Shown: positions 13,272 to 14,482 of the stretch, one piece after another
Numbering within the stretch: the stretch's first letter is position 1
Layout: each line of letters starts with the position of its first letter
NCBI GenBank assembly: GCA_030614645.1
Contig: JAUWTR010000006.1
Span: 1-14,482, forward strand
Length of the DNA stretch: 14,482 nt
Source of the DNA: Candidatus Aminicenantota bacterium
GTDB lineage: Bacteria > Acidobacteriota > Aminicenantia > Aminicenantales > Aminicenantaceae
Reading direction: 5' to 3'
Translations under genes and position numbers: made by a program
The notes under the pieces: model-generated
Seen by the model: the letters and a program-made list of their open reading frames with translations, nothing else
The model's database searches: none
Told to the model about the DNA's origin: nothing

Positions 13272-14482
13272 GTGAAATATATCATCCACATCGACATTGA
13301 TGCCTTTTTTGCGGCAGTTGAAGAGCTGCTCGACCCTTCTCTTAAGGGTAAGCCTGTCATTGTAGGCGGGCTTCCTCATGAGAGGGGAGTGGCCTCAACC
13401 GCTTCCTATGCGGCGCGGAAGTATGGAGTCCATTCAGGTATGTCGCTGCAAAAGGCTTACCAGCTGTGCCCTCAGGGTGTGTTTGTAAGGGGTAACTACC
13501 AGCTCTATGCGTCCTTTTCCCGCAGTTTTATCCGCATTCTCTCGCAGTACACCCCGGATGTGGAGGTGGCATCTTTGGATGAGGCCTATCTGGATCTGAC
13601 TCGCTGCCGGCCGCTGTATGCTTCTTTTTCCCGGACAGCCGGGGAGATAAAACAGGCTGTGGAAAAGGAGCTGGGCCTAGCAGTGTCAGTGGGTGTGGGC
13701 CCGAATAAAGTGTTAGCCAAGCTGGCGACCAACAGGGCCAAGCCGGGAGGCTTGTATGAGATCCGTCCCGGCAGAGAGGACGAATTCCTGAAGGACCTGA
13801 ATATCGAGCTGCTGCCCGGAATCGGCCCCAAGGCGCAGGCCGTATTCCGCTTGCTTAATGTCAGTAAGATCGGTGATTTGTGGGGACTGCCGCGGGCGGC
13901 TTTGCGGTCGCTTTTTGGATTGAACGGTGAGGAGATCTACCTGCAGTCGCGGGGCATTGACAACCGTCCCCTGGCTACAGCCTCCCTTCCTAAGTCCTTA
14001 TCCCGGGAGACTACCTTTTTGCAAGACCTCTGGGACCGCCGTCTTCTCCTGGCTCATCTGGCTTATCTCTGCGACAGGCTGGCTCTGGCTTTACGTAAAC
14101 AGCGTCTTTTCGCCCATATTATCGAAGCTAAGGTCAGGTATTCAGATTTTAAAACCGAAGCCAGGCGGAGGCTGCTTGTCACGCCTCGTCAGGATATGGG
14201 AGAAATCTTCCGCATCGCCCGGGAGCTGTTCCTTGATCTTTTTTCCGGGTCGCGCCTATCTCTCCGCCTGGTGGGAGTGAAAGCCTCTGACCTGGTCAGG
14301 GGCCAATCTCTTTCTTTGTTTGAGCCTTATGCTAAGCAGCAGGAATCGTTGGGTTATGCTGTAGATCAGGTGAGGGAGAGATACGGTTTCGGCTCCCTGC
14401 TTACGGCCAGGGAAAAGATGCTGCAGGATGTCTATAGTTTTGAAAAGGACCGGGGTTTTATCCTTAAGACAGCCTCTTTAAC
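13272..14482 (+). CDS. dinB: DNA polymerase IV (DinB), C-terminus outside window
   Basis: Y-family translesion DNA polymerase that copies damaged templates, made under SOS control. The frame opens at GTG 13272, 3 bp after the lexA stop, and is open to the last base (403 codons), near full length for the family. The N-terminus KYIIHIDIDAFFAAVEE aligns position for position with E. coli DinB: metal ligands D8, D103 and E104 (ASLDEAYLDL), steric gate F13, and YGVHSGMSLQKAYQLCP. Then come PNKVLAKLATNRAKPGG and helix-hairpin-helix LLPGIGPKA. The little-finger domain is followed by QSLSLF, a beta-clamp binding motif, and RERYGFGSL. No clear SD precedes the GTG, so translation is probably coupled to lexA. 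Base composition here is clearly more G+C-rich than at the left end of the window. Confidence 0.93.
   Translation, partial: MKYIIHIDIDAFFAAVEELLDPSLKGKPVIVGGLPHERGVASTASYAARKYGVHSGMSLQKAYQLCPQGVFVRGNYQLYASFSRSFIRILSQYTPDVEVASLDEAYLDLTRCRPLYASFSRTAGEIKQAVEKELGLAVSVGVGPNKVLAKLATNRAKPGGLYEIRPGREDEFLKDLNIELLPGIGPKAQAVFRLLNVSKIGDLWGLPRAALRSLFGLNGEEIYLQSRGIDNRPLATASLPKSLSRETTFLQDLWDRRLLLAHLAYLCDRLALALRKQRLFAHIIEAKVRYSDFKTEARRRLLVTPRQDMGEIFRIARELFLDLFSGSRLSLRLVGVKASDLVRGQSLSLFEPYAKQQESLGYAVDQVRERYGFGSLLTAREKMLQDVYSFEKDRGFILKTASL

Noticed and set aside
13927..14280. 117-codon plus-strand frame inside dinB
   Set aside because: The DinB frame is continuous and motif-bearing here; this is an out-of-frame shadow.

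Overview
The window is bacterial chromosomal DNA with short intergenic gaps, ATG/GTG starts and mostly recognisable Shine-Dalgarno sites. The left part (response regulator, SpoIID-like gene, nhaC) is AT-rich. The lexA-dinB end is visibly richer in G+C. No rRNA, tRNA, CRISPR array, transposase or phage gene is seen. A Tat-exported DUF362 protein, a DUF6599 secreted protein, an NtrC-type regulator and a SpoIID/SPOR protein without a sporulation neighbourhood fit an uncultured or candidate-phylum bacterium better than a well-known model lineage. This placement is inference only.

Layout. (1) 1-598, minus: N-terminal part of an NtrC-type response regulator leaving the window. (2) 599-874: divergent control region with a palindrome, an inverted repeat bracketing a promoter, and three TTGACA boxes. 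(3) 875-3097: exported SpoIID/LytB-type cell-wall protein with a SPOR-like domain and a large insertion. (4) 3185-4567: nhaC Na+/H+ antiporter, broken in frame by one TAA. (5) 4669-8335: tight operon acpS, AcsA-type acyl/acetyl-CoA synthetase, acyl carrier protein, kbl-type alpha-oxoamine synthase. (6) 8461-9441, minus: SDR-type L-threonine 3-dehydrogenase, again broken by an in-frame TAA 31 codons before its natural end, and flanked by two inverted arrays of a 7-base repeat. (7) 9692-10414: FabG-like SDR preceded by a long hairpin and a 14-bp palindrome. (8) 10457-12508, minus: DUF362 (Tat) and DUF6599 (Sec) two-gene operon. (9) 12651-14482: lexA and dinB, a compact SOS cassette; dinB runs off the right end.

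How the genes may work together. TDH plus KBL is the classical threonine to glycine + acetyl-CoA route. The same operon also holds a carrier protein, the enzyme that activates carriers, and an adenylate-forming ligase. That points to a variant in which the acyl group handled by the KBL-type enzyme is carried on, or exchanged with, a dedicated ACP, possibly followed by reduction by the nearby SDR. This ACP-linked alpha-oxoamine module is the most interesting candidate system here.

The second theme is broken genes. Two genes carry an in-frame TAA with a clearly homologous continuation behind it (nhaC, TDH), and a third (DUF6599) may carry a TGA. Sequencing error, recent decay and translational readthrough or reinitiation all remain possible.
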